From assembly GCF_031851795.1 (NCBI RefSeq), contig NZ_CP134696.1, forward strand, positions 4,732,501 to 4,796,500: a DNA stretch of 64,000 nucleotides, in the 5' to 3' direction. This DNA comes from Pontibacter sp. G13 (GTDB lineage Bacteria; Bacteroidota; Bacteroidia; J057). Shown in pieces: positions 17,201-25,650 of the stretch. A program made the position numbers and the translations under genes. The notes below the pieces were generated by a model, which saw only the letters and a program-made list of their open reading frames with translations, had not been told where the DNA came from and searched no databases. Numbering within the stretch: the first letter of the stretch is position 1; every line of letters starts with the position of its first letter.

Positions 17201-19620
17201 TTCAGGGGGCCAAAGACTCCACCCAGTTCCCCTACGACTGGCCGCTCTACCAAGGATATGTCGAAGCGAGGAACCAGGCTGAGATCTCCTACGCCAGAGA
17301 CGCCATCTCCACCCATTTCCCCAAACCGAATGGCTGGCCTGATTGGTCGGGAGGAATTATCCGTGCGTATGATTCCCATTTCCACAACAACTGGCGGTCT
17401 GTAGAATTCATGAAATACGATGAACTCAACCAGAGTGTGTTCTCCAACTGCACATTCGAGGTGGATAGCTTGTTTAGGACGCCCGCGGATACAACCCAGT
17501 CATCGCCCTTCAATACCCATATCACCATGTGGGGGGTCGAGCGAGTCAGGATCAGGGGGTGCCGTTTCAGTGACAGCCGACCTATGGCGGTGTATGACCT
17601 GAATTTCAGCTCTGGGATTCGGACAAGCGATGCCAGTTTTGAAGTAGGGATTGCTTGCGCCGATCCGACCGTGACTCCGGGAAATACATGTCCTGCAAAT
17701 GACGTCATCCGTTCCTCATTCGAGGGATTTTCGCATGGCATCAAATCTTCCGGATCAGGCACACATAGAACGGTCCAGATATCCAACACTGACTTTTTCG
17801 GCAATGTGTTCGGAGTTGAACTTTCTGCGGTGGACAATGCCTCCGTGACCCGGTCCATCTTCGAGATTGGTGGGAATGGGCAGTCTGGGCTTCCTCTTTA
17901 TCAGGAGGGTATTTTCCTAGATGTCAGCTCGGATTTTGAGATAGAGGAAAATATTCTGAATCGAATTAATTCAACCTCAGGCCTTGTTTCCGGAATACGC
18001 GTTTCCAATGGAGGATTTGATGACAACCAGATCTACAACAATTCCTTGACAGGCTTGGATCGAGGGTTGATTGGAGAAGGAAGAAATCGGGAACTCCTCA
18101 ATGGCTTCTCCGGTTTGGTGTTCCTGTGTAACACCTTATCCTCCATGGAGGAAAACGCCATCAGGGTAATCCCAGACAATACCAATCCCAATCCCAATAA
18201 GCAAGGGATTCGGTGGCTGCAGGGCAACCCAACCGGTGACCCAGCCGGGAATGAATTCATTTCCACTTCAGGTTCCCTGAGTCATATTGCCAATTTTTCA
18301 GAAAAAATTGCCTATATCCATGCTCCGGGATACCCATATAGGCCCGAATATATCGACACCTCGAAGGTGACCCGCAATCAGGTGGAAACGGTTGCCACAT
18401 GTCCAGACAGGCAACCCTCGGATATCGTCTTGGAAAGATTCCTGCACCCAAACTTGACCAACGGGCAATGGCATACAGCCTATGATGCAGCGGAATCGGC
18501 CTATGGGAATGTCCTGTACAACTACCATCAATTGATCGACGGAGGAGATACCCCTTCATTGCTCGCACAAATTCAACAGGGATGGTCCCAGGATGCATGG
18601 GGACTCCGCAATATGCTGATGGCCGAATCTCCCTATCTTTCGCAATCGGTGTTGGAGGAGGTAGCCCTCAGTGGGGATCTCCCAGATGCCATGTTGCTGG
18701 AGGTTTGCCTCGCCAATCCCGAGGCGACCAAGTCGGAATCGTTTGTCGTCTTTCTGGAGACCGAGATCCCGAATCCGCTGCCCACCTATATGGGAGACTT
18801 GATCCGGGCCAATTGGACATCCACGTCTCCAAGAGGGATTCTTGAGCAGGAACTGATGACACATCTTTCAGAACTTACCTGGCTGGGAAATCAGTTCATT
18901 CGAGATGCCAAGATGGACCCTGCGGTCGGAGTGGATAGTGTAAGGTATTGGCTCGAGCGCCGCGGGACATTTGAAGATCACTATGCCCTGGTCGAGACCT
19001 ACATATCCACGGAGGCCTACGATTCCGCACAGACGGTTTTGGATTCTATCTTGGTTCGCTTTACGGGGACTTTGGAGGATGATCAATTGGTTACGGTGCA
19101 TGCTGCCTATTCCCAGCTTGTTTCGTGGCATCATCAGCGTGAAGTGGCGGGCATCCCATTGACAAATTTGTCCGGAGAACAGATTTCAGCTCTACGAAAT
19201 ATTGCGAGTTTGGAGGGAGGAAGGGCGTCCACCTTGGCGCAAAATATCCTCTGCTTCTTTCATGGGGAATGCGTGGAGCATCCGCAGTCCGAAATGGAAG
19301 GAGGTGCTTCTGCGCGGTTGTCGGGCCCATTGCCCGATCCGGTAGAATTGATCCGGGAATCCTACTATCAGGCACATGCATTTCCCAACCCGGGAGATGG
19401 CCACATCACCATAGAATGGTCAGTTGTGTCCATAGAGGGAGAATTGGAGCTACAGGTGCTGGACATCCAGGGCCGTCAGGTCACAACCCATTCGATTGGG
19501 GAAAAACAGGGCCAATGGCTCATCGATAGCAGGGATTTTCCATCGGGAACCTATTTTCACCGGTTGGTGGACGCCCAAGGAGAGATACTCGCTTCGGACA
19601 AGATCGTGATCATACATTGA
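14287..19620 (+). CDS. Giant T9SS cargo: Asp-box propeller plus parallel beta-helix, phase-variable leader
   Basis: A 1777-residue protein. The start at 14287 (MKMNYLFRF) is preferred; in-frame ATGs at 14260, 14269 and 14293 also exist. The leader holds FPSLP repeats encoded by (TTCCC)13, then KTR, a hydrophobic core, and a cleavage site at AYA/Q. Residues about 140-870 carry Asp-box (BNR) repeats such as GLWKTTDMGISWQ, GVFRTTDGGSSWD, LFRSMDSGQTWEN and VWYSEDYGDTWS, as in sortilin/VPS10 and xyloglucanase propellers. Residues about 900-1350 have the short-strand pattern of a right-handed parallel beta-helix, starting VIQGTLNMGIGKQI. The C-terminus is a type A T9SS sorting domain (AFPNPGDGHITIEW, LDIQGRQVTTH, FPSGTYFHRL). 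The substrate is unknown; a surface adhesin or glycan-binding role is inferred. A second T9SS gene follows after 50 bp. Confidence 0.82.
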   Translation: MKMNYLFRFIPFPSLPFPSLPFPSLPFPSLPKTRLCLVILWIMGSWSGTAYAQTDSIKPITYPSEAECGYYLGLMEAKDQSFYHITDTIDQFFRGYDSIPRKVAKTYGRWRDFWGKRAAADGNLQQANNHLLNILSSKSPADRDAYLCDQDPSDWLQVDRNNATNKMSAGILNCVYSPPGDENTIYVGSNTGGLWKTTDMGISWQNMTDVIGLPGLGVLSIVGHPDPDSSDILFIATGNGSEFNANFGAGVFRTTDGGSSWDPTALSWQEDDSLHNFLLYNKEVKKLLMHPTNPDIMYAMTRTAVYKTTDGWRTDALTNKIFETSPVLRFCSKAVLPHLGDIDMLTGRPDSVYVSLQYNSICGIPAIYRLADGVPDREVTPPNSNSRIYLMATSPAAPNTLWAAFRDWQSGGGKDFNGDLPVDNLIYKSNDFGATWIQVSFNPSIYQPLGDISNKEIWRSSFLSIMRPVFEVNPADTMIMYFGANTLLRTTNGGLTLRQVSDYGSQVTHGDIRGMQIYQGVSGGNGDRVLIAHDGGVSRRIAWTDFSAYYSQWNNLNGHDLQINQHFDIAASSSHPSFVLGGAQDNGTQVIFDSVKSHHIGGDGGQTIIDWQDSNIWLARSNSSILRYPSIEKLFSWSAKTYPGPDGEFEPYPFELDPSDHNILFAARTNKFYKFEFSGDSFFNQNTTREIIPIDGSISKFPVDLEVAPLSPTETMILISYEVGSNKSRSLFRSMDSGQTWENISPSNGSTYLFGSQINTIEVDPDHPNRVWVGLADKGKVWYSEDYGDTWSLFGPGHYSHGSGAPRNGRTPPLPVQSLIYQRGSDDVIYLANDLGVYRYNKASDEWDCFHSTLPPMIVSDLEIDYCQGLLYAGSFGRSTWATPLQPIGPDTIEAAHPYPGSGTYLTDTLYAHEVVNYANDIVVPSGTQWVIQGTLNMGIGKQIHVMPNARLIVDGGTITNLCGDYWGGIKVQGAKDSTQFPYDWPLYQGYVEARNQAEISYARDAISTHFPKPNGWPDWSGGIIRAYDSHFHNNWRSVEFMKYDELNQSVFSNCTFEVDSLFRTPADTTQSSPFNTHITMWGVERVRIRGCRFSDSRPMAVYDLNFSSGIRTSDASFEVGIACADPTVTPGNTCPANDVIRSSFEGFSHGIKSSGSGTHRTVQISNTDFFGNVFGVELSAVDNASVTRSIFEIGGNGQSGLPLYQEGIFLDVSSDFEIEENILNRINSTSGLVSGIRVSNGGFDDNQIYNNSLTGLDRGLIGEGRNRELLNGFSGLVFLCNTLSSMEENAIRVIPDNTNPNPNKQGIRWLQGNPTGDPAGNEFISTSGSLSHIANFSEKIAYIHAPGYPYRPEYIDTSKVTRNQVETVATCPDRQPSDIVLERFLHPNLTNGQWHTAYDAAESAYGNVLYNYHQLIDGGDTPSLLAQIQQGWSQDAWGLRNMLMAESPYLSQSVLEEVALSGDLPDAMLLEVCLANPEATKSESFVVFLETEIPNPLPTYMGDLIRANWTSTSPRGILEQELMTHLSELTWLGNQFIRDAKMDPAVGVDSVRYWLERRGTFEDHYALVETYISTEAYDSAQTVLDSILVRFTGTLEDDQLVTVHAAYSQLVSWHHQREVAGIPLTNLSGEQISALRNIASLEGGRASTLAQNILCFFHGECVEHPQSEMEGGASARLSGPLPDPVELIRESYYQAHAFPNPGDGHITIEWSVVSIEGELELQVLDIQGRQVTTHSIGEKQGQWLIDSRDFPSGTYFHRLVDAQGEILASDKIVIIH
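14315..14379 (+). repeat. Pentanucleotide tandem repeat (TTCCC)13 in a coding leader
   Basis: Thirteen perfect TTCCC units lie inside the signal-peptide coding region of the giant T9SS gene and encode FPSLP units. The tract has no stop in any frame. Five is not a multiple of three, so gain or loss of one unit shifts the frame. In the other two frames stops occur at 14399-14401 and 14448-14450. Only unit counts congruent to 13 modulo 3 give the full protein. Confidence 0.95.
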
Positions 19621-19670
19621 TTTACTTGCCCCGGTGGACCTCTGGGCCACTGGGGCCTAATGTTTCTGTT

Positions 19671-21086
19671 ATGTGGAAATACTGTCTTTACCTTTTGGCG
19701 CTTTGTCCCCATATACTATTCGGGCAGCCCCTCACCTTGGATACGACCTTCGTTCCGACCTTTGATTTTATGACACCCCCAACTCCTCCCGAAGGATATG
19801 TCTTACTGGAAGATGGTCAGGGGAGGATTTATCTAGGAGGTCGTTTGGGACTAAACGGGACGGCAAAGGGCATCATTCGGATGTATCCGGACGGGACTTG
19901 GGACCAGAGTTTCAAGGTGTCGGGCCAGTGGGGGATAGATGGTGTATCGGATCTTTTAATGATTGGGGACACCTTGCTGGTACATGATGATTTTCTTTTT
20001 CCGTTGAGTACCTCGGGAGCTTATTTGGGAAACTTGTTTCCAAAGGATAAAGTGTGCAGTGTCTATTCTCCCATGGAGTTGGATGATGGCCGGATTCTGA
20101 TAGGGGGAACTGGGTGTAAGTTCGACAGTATCCCAGTTCCGTACAATCGATTACGGCTCATGCGGCTTCATCGGGACGGGACCTTGGACTCCTCCTTCGT
20201 TCATGATGTCAATCATGCAGTCATGTCCCTGATGCGGTATGACGATACCCGGATCTTGGTTTATGGAAGGTACATCACCTTGTACGATTCGATCCCAGTC
20301 AACCAGCTTTTCCGGATTGACACGGCAGGGGTATTGGACACCACATTTCACAGTATCTTCACCAGTAACGGACATCCAACCTATGTCCAGCCCGATGGCA
20401 AGATTATGATCGGCGGGGGATTCAGGATTTCCGGTCATCCAGATCCATTGTCGCTGGTCCGACTTATGCCAGATGGAAGTCTGGATCCATCCTTCCACAA
20501 TTTCGCGGGAGCCGATTCCAGTTGGGGAGCTTCCGGCGTCGTTTACCCATTGGATGATGGAGGCTATCTGGTGGGCGGATTCTTTGATTCCTGGCAGGGG
20601 TATCCGCGTGGAAACATCGTGAAGATAGATAGCAGCGGGGTCATAGACCCCAACTATTTCAATGGGACCGGGGCTGATTCTACCTCCAAATTTTATCCTG
20701 TCATTTCTGATATCATACAGGGGCAGTCCGGAGATTTCTATGTCACCGGACTTTTCAATCGATATGATGGCCGGATTGTGGATCCCGTCATCCGCCTCCG
20801 TGGCTTCCAGTCCGTCTCCAACGACCCTCTGCTCCCGTCAATCTCCGCGACGCTATATCCCAATCCTGCCCAAGACCGGGCGATCCTGACGGTGTCGGAG
20901 CTGCCTCTCCGGTCCGTCTGTACATTGGTGATCCACGATGCCGTAGGTAGGGAGTGCCATCGGCAGGCCTTGTCCGGAACACGAGCCGAGATCGACCTCG
21001 AAGGCTGGGAATCGGGCGTGTACCTCGCCACGCTGGAGACCGAGGCCGGGGCGCTATGGCACGGCAAGCTGGTGGTGGGACGGTAG
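19671..21086 (+). CDS. T9SS-sorted secreted protein with delta-60 repeats
   Basis: A 471-residue protein. The start at 19671 (MWKYCLYLLALCPHILFGQ) gives a clean signal peptide. Residues about 20-390 contain delta-60 repeats, recognised by the recurring G-x-L-D-x-x-F units: GTWDQSFKV, GTLDSSFVHD, GVLDTTFHS, GSLDPSFHN and GVIDPNYFNG. Each is followed by a QPDGKIMIGGGF-type strand. Delta-60 proteins are predicted beta propellers secreted by Bacteroidota. The last 75 residues form a type A T9SS sorting domain (LYPNPAQDRAILTV, VIHDAVGRECHR, WESGVYLATLE, GKLVVG). It begins 50 bp after the giant phase-variable gene on the same strand and is probably cotranscribed. If so, it would be subject to polarity when that gene is off. 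Confidence 0.83.
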   Translation: MWKYCLYLLALCPHILFGQPLTLDTTFVPTFDFMTPPTPPEGYVLLEDGQGRIYLGGRLGLNGTAKGIIRMYPDGTWDQSFKVSGQWGIDGVSDLLMIGDTLLVHDDFLFPLSTSGAYLGNLFPKDKVCSVYSPMELDDGRILIGGTGCKFDSIPVPYNRLRLMRLHRDGTLDSSFVHDVNHAVMSLMRYDDTRILVYGRYITLYDSIPVNQLFRIDTAGVLDTTFHSIFTSNGHPTYVQPDGKIMIGGGFRISGHPDPLSLVRLMPDGSLDPSFHNFAGADSSWGASGVVYPLDDGGYLVGGFFDSWQGYPRGNIVKIDSSGVIDPNYFNGTGADSTSKFYPVISDIIQGQSGDFYVTGLFNRYDGRIVDPVIRLRGFQSVSNDPLLPSISATLYPNPAQDRAILTVSELPLRSVCTLVIHDAVGRECHRQALSGTRAEIDLEGWESGVYLATLETEAGALWHGKLVVGR

Positions 21087-21099
21087 GTGGGCATTTGCT

Positions 21100-21203
21100 C
21101 AGCCCTGCGGGCGCCCCATCTTCGACTCCCTTTTGCAGGGCGTGGGATCCCTGATAAATCCCGCTGGGCGCAGATGCCAACGCGGGGATTTTCAGGGATG
21201 AGG
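21100..21203. repeat. 104-bp dispersed repeat, copy 1
   Basis: Starts CAGCCCTGCGGGCGCCC and ends TTTTCAGGGATGAGGC. It matches 21584-21687 in order and length, differing by scattered substitutions. The two copies are direct repeats that flank copy 3 of the 281-bp element. Confidence 0.8.
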
Positions 21204-21288
21204 CGAAAAAAATAAAATAGAATTGGGAATGATGCCCTAAAATCATCGCGTCATTCCCGACGGCAGTGGCCTTGGCTTTTGTGAGGGC

Positions 21289-21569
21289 GCCGATCGGGAA
21301 TCTCCCAAGCCCGGAGCCTTTTGCCAAGCGAAAAAAAAATGCCTCATCCCGCAAAATTTCGACGCGGTGGCGCCTGTGGGCTGGGAAATTTATGCGGGAT
21401 CTCACGCCTCGTGGATGTTGGGGCTGGTTTTTTGCCAAGCGTGGAACAGCCTGCCAAGCCAGCGCCACTGGCCCCCTCGGCGGTTGAGCTTGGATCCCAT
21501 GCAAGCAGCAGATCCTGAATCGGCCGCCATCGCTAGAAGCCTCGGCTATGGCCGTTCAGGATGACATGG
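21289..21569. repeat. 281-bp dispersed repeat, copy 3
   Basis: Same length and near-identical to 13133-13413, from GCCGATCGGGAATCTCC through both hairpin blocks to the GGATGACATGG end. It lies 203 bp downstream of the delta-60 gene in the same orientation as copies 1 and 2. Confidence 0.85.
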
Positions 21570-21583
21570 TTGTGGATTAGGTG

Positions 21584-21687
21584 CAGCCCTGCGGGCGCCC
21601 AATCGCGACTCCTGTTGCAGGGACGTGGGATCCCTGATAAATCCTGCTTCGCATCAATGCCAACGCGGGGATTTTCAGGGATGAGGC
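21584..21687. repeat. 104-bp dispersed repeat, copy 2
   Basis: A direct repeat of 21100-21203. Its last bases run straight into a copy of a different GC-rich dispersed repeat beginning at about 21686. Confidence 0.8.
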
Positions 21688-21870
21688 TGGCAGGTGCGGC
21701 GTGAGGTGTCTGGAGTGGCCGACCTTGGGGAGGAGTCGGGTATCGGGTGGCGGCGATATCTCGCCACCCGATGCTCGACCGAGCGTCAGCGAGCACGGAA
21801 GGGACCGACCCCGCGACCATGATGATTGGAGGAGAACGAAATGCCCAGCACGCGGGGGCACGCCCAAAGC
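21686..21870. repeat. GC-rich dispersed repeat (GACCCCGCGACC family), copy B
   Basis: Shares with 32571-32787 the opening GGCTGGCAGGTG(C/T)GGCGTGAG and the ending GACCCCGCGACC ... ACGCGGGGGCACGCCC. The central part differs and carries its own perfect hairpin, ATCGGGTGGCG (21742-21752) / CGCCACCCGAT (21762-21772). It lies just downstream of the convergent aceK gene. Confidence 0.75.
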
Positions 21871-21894
21871 ATGGGAAAATTGCATCCCAAGAGG

Positions 21895-23643
21895 CTAGCA
21901 AACTGCATTGGAGAATCGCTGGCGACGGCGGTAAGGGAATACGTCCACAATCTCTTTGTTGATCTGCTTTTGTTGCATGTCGATCCAGAATTTGGGCTCG
22001 AATAGATCCGCATGCAATTCGAAGAAAATCTCGCGTATGTCCTCGCGCCCGATTAGGAAATGCTTGAATTCCTCCGGAAAGACATCATTGGGCCCCACGG
22101 CAAACCAAGGCCCCGATGCATAGATGTCCTCCGGGCCCTCCGCCTCGGGAAGCCACCTGAAATGATAGTCGGTGAGGAAGCCGATTTCGTCATAGTCGTA
22201 GAACACGACGCGGCGATGGCGCGTGACTCCGAAATTCTTCAGGAGCATGTCGCCCGGGAAGATGTTGGCAGCGGCCAATTGCTTGATCGTATTGCCGTAT
22301 TCTTCGACGACTTCCTCTGCTTCGTCGGGATTGGCATCCTCCAGAAACAGGTTCAAAGGGGTCATCTTGCGCTCGGTGTACAGGTGATCTATGACGACAT
22401 GCTCGTCCGTGAGGTGGATGATGCTGGACGCGACTGTCAGGAGTTCGTCGATCAACTCTTGGGAAAAGCGCTCTCGCGGAAATACAAAGTGCTCAAACTC
22501 ATGTGTATCGGCCATCCGTCCCACTCGGTCGTGCATGGAAACCAGTTTGTATCGGGATTTGACGTGAGCCTTGTTGGTGGTTTTGGGTGGATCGAATTGA
22601 TCCTTGATGAGCTTGAACACGATGTTGTAGCTGGGCAAGGTAAACACAGACATGACCATGCCTTTGATCCCCGGGGCAATCACGAACTGGTCTGTGGACG
22701 ACTTGAGGTGCTGGACGAAATTGCGGTACATCTCGGTCTTGCCATGCTTGCTGAACCCGATGGAGTTGTACAGATCTCCATAGGGTTTTTCTGGCATGAT
22801 GGTCTTGAGGAAATGGACAAATTCAGAGGGAATGGACACGTCCACCATGAAGTACGACCGGGTAAAACTGAAAATGATCGAAGCAGTGTCGGTATCGGTG
22901 ATGAGTGTATCTGCGAATACCCCATTCTGGTTGTGAAGCAGTGGGATGATGAAGGGCAGATACCGATCCGAAATCCAGAATCTCCCCACGACATAAGCGC
23001 CCTTGTTGCGGTAAAACACCGATTCCAGCAGGTCAATATGGCTCTCCTTGTCGGGCTTGTAGGAAAAAAGGACATCCTCTTCCAAGCGTCCGGAAATATA
23101 GGCGGCATCGCGGGAGACATCCTCAAATTCGCCCTTGATGGGAAGTGACAGCAGCAGTTTCTCCATCAACTTGACATTGGGTTCCTGCCATTCAAATCGT
23201 CTGAAAATCGGAGCTTCGGAGCGAAATTCGCGGTGGAGATGCTCATCCTCGACAAACATGCAGTCGATGTCCGCGCCCATGTTGCCGATTACTTTTCGGC
23301 AGACGGAATTGTAAAAGGATTCGGAGAGTTCGTATTCGTAGCGCAACAAGGAAAGGGCTTTGTATTGCGCTTTGACCAATTGCCAGAGGGAATCGTTGGC
23401 GGCATCTTTTCCCATTTCTCGCTGGATCTTGCGAGCAATTCTGGAGATGCGGCGCTTGTAGAGGGACATGCGTTTTTTTTGGTCAGCTTGAATCCCGTGC
23501 CAATCGCGGTTTTGAAAGCGGATAGGGGCACGGGCTGTGACCTCGCGGAAGTCCCACATGTATTGATCGAAATCTTGGACGATCAGGTGAGCGATCTGGG
23601 AAGCCAATTCATGCGGTTCCCGATTCCCTTGCAGCTGTTCCAT
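21895..23643 (-). CDS. aceK: Isocitrate dehydrogenase kinase/phosphatase AceK
   Basis: A 582-residue protein colinear with AceK. This bifunctional cytoplasmic enzyme phosphorylates and dephosphorylates isocitrate dehydrogenase, steering flux into the glyoxylate shunt. The kinase-like P-loop is APGIKGMVMSVFTLPSYN, followed by the ATP-contacting K344 in IVFKLIKDQF. The catalytic segment has D465 (PGDMLLKNFG) and D483 in FYDYDEIG. The 18-residue spacing matches the functional Asp pair of the E. coli enzyme. The length matches the family. It is the last gene of a three-gene minus-strand run tetR-aarF-aceK, 46 bp after aarF, so its expression is probably tied to that regulator. AceK is best known from proteobacteria with aceBA; no isocitrate lyase or malate synthase gene is in this window. 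Confidence 0.95.
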   Translation of the reverse strand: MEQLQGNREPHELASQIAHLIVQDFDQYMWDFREVTARAPIRFQNRDWHGIQADQKKRMSLYKRRISRIARKIQREMGKDAANDSLWQLVKAQYKALSLLRYEYELSESFYNSVCRKVIGNMGADIDCMFVEDEHLHREFRSEAPIFRRFEWQEPNVKLMEKLLLSLPIKGEFEDVSRDAAYISGRLEEDVLFSYKPDKESHIDLLESVFYRNKGAYVVGRFWISDRYLPFIIPLLHNQNGVFADTLITDTDTASIIFSFTRSYFMVDVSIPSEFVHFLKTIMPEKPYGDLYNSIGFSKHGKTEMYRNFVQHLKSSTDQFVIAPGIKGMVMSVFTLPSYNIVFKLIKDQFDPPKTTNKAHVKSRYKLVSMHDRVGRMADTHEFEHFVFPRERFSQELIDELLTVASSIIHLTDEHVVIDHLYTERKMTPLNLFLEDANPDEAEEVVEEYGNTIKQLAAANIFPGDMLLKNFGVTRHRRVVFYDYDEIGFLTDYHFRWLPEAEGPEDIYASGPWFAVGPNDVFPEEFKHFLIGREDIREIFFELHADLFEPKFWIDMQQKQINKEIVDVFPYRRRQRFSNAVC

Positions 23644-23689
23644 GGCGGAATGTACAAAAGAATCGGGAGCATGTATGGGCAGAATCTAC

Positions 23690-25021
23690 CTACATCGTAG
23701 CGGGACGGAGTTTGTCCTGCGGGAAGTAATTCTGGGTATGAATCTTGGCCTTGAGCTTGTTGAGGATCGAATAAAGCCCAAAATAGGTCCGGTTCATATA
23801 GATCCCGTCCTTGTCGCCGCGAGGGCTCATGGAGTCACGCATGGCAGGGTTGCGCCCCATCTGCTCGGCATAGGCATAAATGGAATCGAAGAATTCGTCA
23901 TCTCCGAAGTCAAACTCATCCACAAAGAATGGCTTGAGCACAAGACCGAGTGCTTCTTTGACGATGCTCATGTAGAATTCTACGAGTTCTGGCGGATCGT
24001 TTGGTCGAATCAATTGAGCAGCTTCACAGCTTTTGCGGAGTTCGACCTCGTCTTTGAGGATTTCGGGACTGAGGAGCTGGAAATAAGTTTCGTAAAAGGA
24101 TTCGGGAATTTCCTTGACACACCCAAAGTCCAAGATGCAGACCGTACCATCCATTCGCAGGAGATAGTTGCCGGGATGGGCGTCAGCATGCATGATCTTG
24201 AGCTGGTGAATCTGGAAGTTGTAGAAATCCCACAAGGCCTGCCCGATGCTGTTGCGGATGTGCTGGGGCGGATTTTTGTCCAACAGATCATCCAGATGCA
24301 CCCCATCCTTCCAGTCCATCGTGATGATTCGTTCGCAGGAAAGGTCGGGATAATAGGTGGCAAAGTCCAAGTTGGGAATGTCCTTGCATGCCTCCGAAAT
24401 GAACATGGATCGTTTGAGCTCTAGTTCGTAATCGGTTTCTTCCAGCAATCGATCCTGTATTTCCTGAAAGTACTGTTTGGTGTCTCGCTCCTTGAAGCCC
24501 AGTAGCTGTTTGGCCATAGGCTTGATCATCTTCAAGTCGGAGATGACACTGTCTGCGACCCCCGGATATTGAATTTTGACGGCGAGGGATTTGCCGTCTT
24601 TGGTGGCTTGGTGTACTTGACCGATGGAGGCCGCGTGTTTGGCCTTCATGTCGAAGGTGTCGTAGAGTTCGGCGGGAGATTTGCTGAAGTATTGCTGAAA
24701 GGTCTTTACTACCAAGGGGCCTGAAAGCGCAGGAGCTTGGTATTGGGCCTGTGCAAATTTTTTGGAATAAGCCATGGGAAGGACCCCTTTGTCCATGCTG
24801 AGCATTTGGGCGACTTTGAGAGCGCTCCCTTTCAGCTCACTGAGGGTCTCATAGATTTCCTCGGCATTTTGTTGATCCAGGCTGGACCGATCCATCTCAG
24901 GGTGAATCAATTTTTTGGAGTAATGCTTCACAAAATTTCCTCCAACCTTCAAACCTGTCTTCATGAACTTCCCTGCGCGTTCGATTTTTGAGGTCGGTAT
25001 CCGGGATCTTTTATCTGCCAT
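23690..25021 (-). CDS. AarF/UbiB (ABC1) atypical kinase family protein
   Basis: A 443-residue UbiB-family protein. It has the diagnostic KxGQ-like N-terminal segment, here modified around ELKGSALKVAQMLSMDKGVLP. The alanine-rich loop is HAASIGQVHQA, the VAIK-type strand is SLAVKIQYPGV, the catalytic loop is MHADAHPGNYLL, and the metal-binding motif is ILDFGCVKEI. UbiB proteins are membrane-associated ATPases needed for quinone biosynthesis and lipid-soluble isoprenoid homeostasis. This soluble-looking copy lacks obvious C-terminal transmembrane helices. Its ATG overlaps the tetR stop by one base (TGATG), so the two are translationally coupled. aceK follows after 46 bp. Confidence 0.9.
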   Translation of the reverse strand: MADKRSRIPTSKIERAGKFMKTGLKVGGNFVKHYSKKLIHPEMDRSSLDQQNAEEIYETLSELKGSALKVAQMLSMDKGVLPMAYSKKFAQAQYQAPALSGPLVVKTFQQYFSKSPAELYDTFDMKAKHAASIGQVHQATKDGKSLAVKIQYPGVADSVISDLKMIKPMAKQLLGFKERDTKQYFQEIQDRLLEETDYELELKRSMFISEACKDIPNLDFATYYPDLSCERIITMDWKDGVHLDDLLDKNPPQHIRNSIGQALWDFYNFQIHQLKIMHADAHPGNYLLRMDGTVCILDFGCVKEIPESFYETYFQLLSPEILKDEVELRKSCEAAQLIRPNDPPELVEFYMSIVKEALGLVLKPFFVDEFDFGDDEFFDSIYAYAEQMGRNPAMRDSMSPRGDKDGIYMNRTYFGLYSILNKLKAKIHTQNYFPQDKLRPATM

Positions 25022-25650
25022 CAGCGTTGCAATATGAATTTTACGAGATCGAATCCTGAATCCAGGGCATTGGGCTGTATGAGATCAAACCAAAAGTTGA
25101 CGGTCTTTTCGATGTATGCATCGGTCTTCTGGAATTGTTCGCTGGCGTCTTTGAGCCAGAAATCCAGCATCCCTTTGGCAATCATCCAAGCACCGTCTTT
25201 GTACCACTTAGGGATAAACAATCGGTCGGCGATTTCACCCTGATCGGTCCCTTCGTCCAAAATGTCCTTTACAAACTCCTGAAAGGCGTCTTTGGTTGTG
25301 GTCTGATATCGGTCATAATCAAACAGCGAGGATTCAGCGGTAGCGAGGAATTTCACAAAACTCCTGTGTTGTTTTAGGGTCTCCAGCCAAGTGAACAGGA
25401 TCGCTAGAATTCTTTCACGAGTCCCATACTCCTGAAAGGTCTTGTCCTCCTCTAGTGCCTTGCGGGTCTCGATGAAATAGCTCCGGAAGATGGCCTGCTC
25501 CAAGGCTACGAATGAGCCATAGGAAGCGTAGAAGTCCGTTTCCGGTTTGCCGAGGGATTTGGTGAATTGATAGACCGAAACGGGGCGATGGCCCTGTTCG
25601 AGCACATAATCGTAGTAGGCTTCTTCTAGGGAGATGCTTTTCTTGGCCAT
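25021..25650 (-). CDS. TetR-like regulator (C-terminal TetR_C_39-type)
   Basis: A 209-residue protein. An N-terminal helix-turn-helix spans about 10-50 (YDYVLEQGHRPVSVYQFTKS ... FYASYGSFVALEQAIF), with the F-Y-x-x-F/Y recognition-helix pattern of TetR proteins. A long all-helical ligand/dimer domain follows, rich in aromatic and acidic residues. The HTH is divergent from the classical TetR signature, so DNA binding is likely but not certain. It is the first gene of the tetR-aarF-aceK operon, with a one-base overlap with aarF, and presumably regulates it. Stand-alone TetR-like plus AarF pairs recur in Bacteroidota genomes (from memory). The ATG at 25650 is used; about 410 bp of non-coding DNA lies upstream. 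Confidence 0.75.
   Translation of the reverse strand: MAKKSISLEEAYYDYVLEQGHRPVSVYQFTKSLGKPETDFYASYGSFVALEQAIFRSYFIETRKALEEDKTFQEYGTRERILAILFTWLETLKQHRSFVKFLATAESSLFDYDRYQTTTKDAFQEFVKDILDEGTDQGEIADRLFIPKWYKDGAWMIAKGMLDFWLKDASEQFQKTDAYIEKTVNFWFDLIQPNALDSGFDLVKFILQR

Noticed and set aside
22060-23148. Long plus-strand frame opposite aceK
   Set aside because: It is antisense to a gene with clear family motifs; its length comes from codon bias, and it has no recognisable domain.
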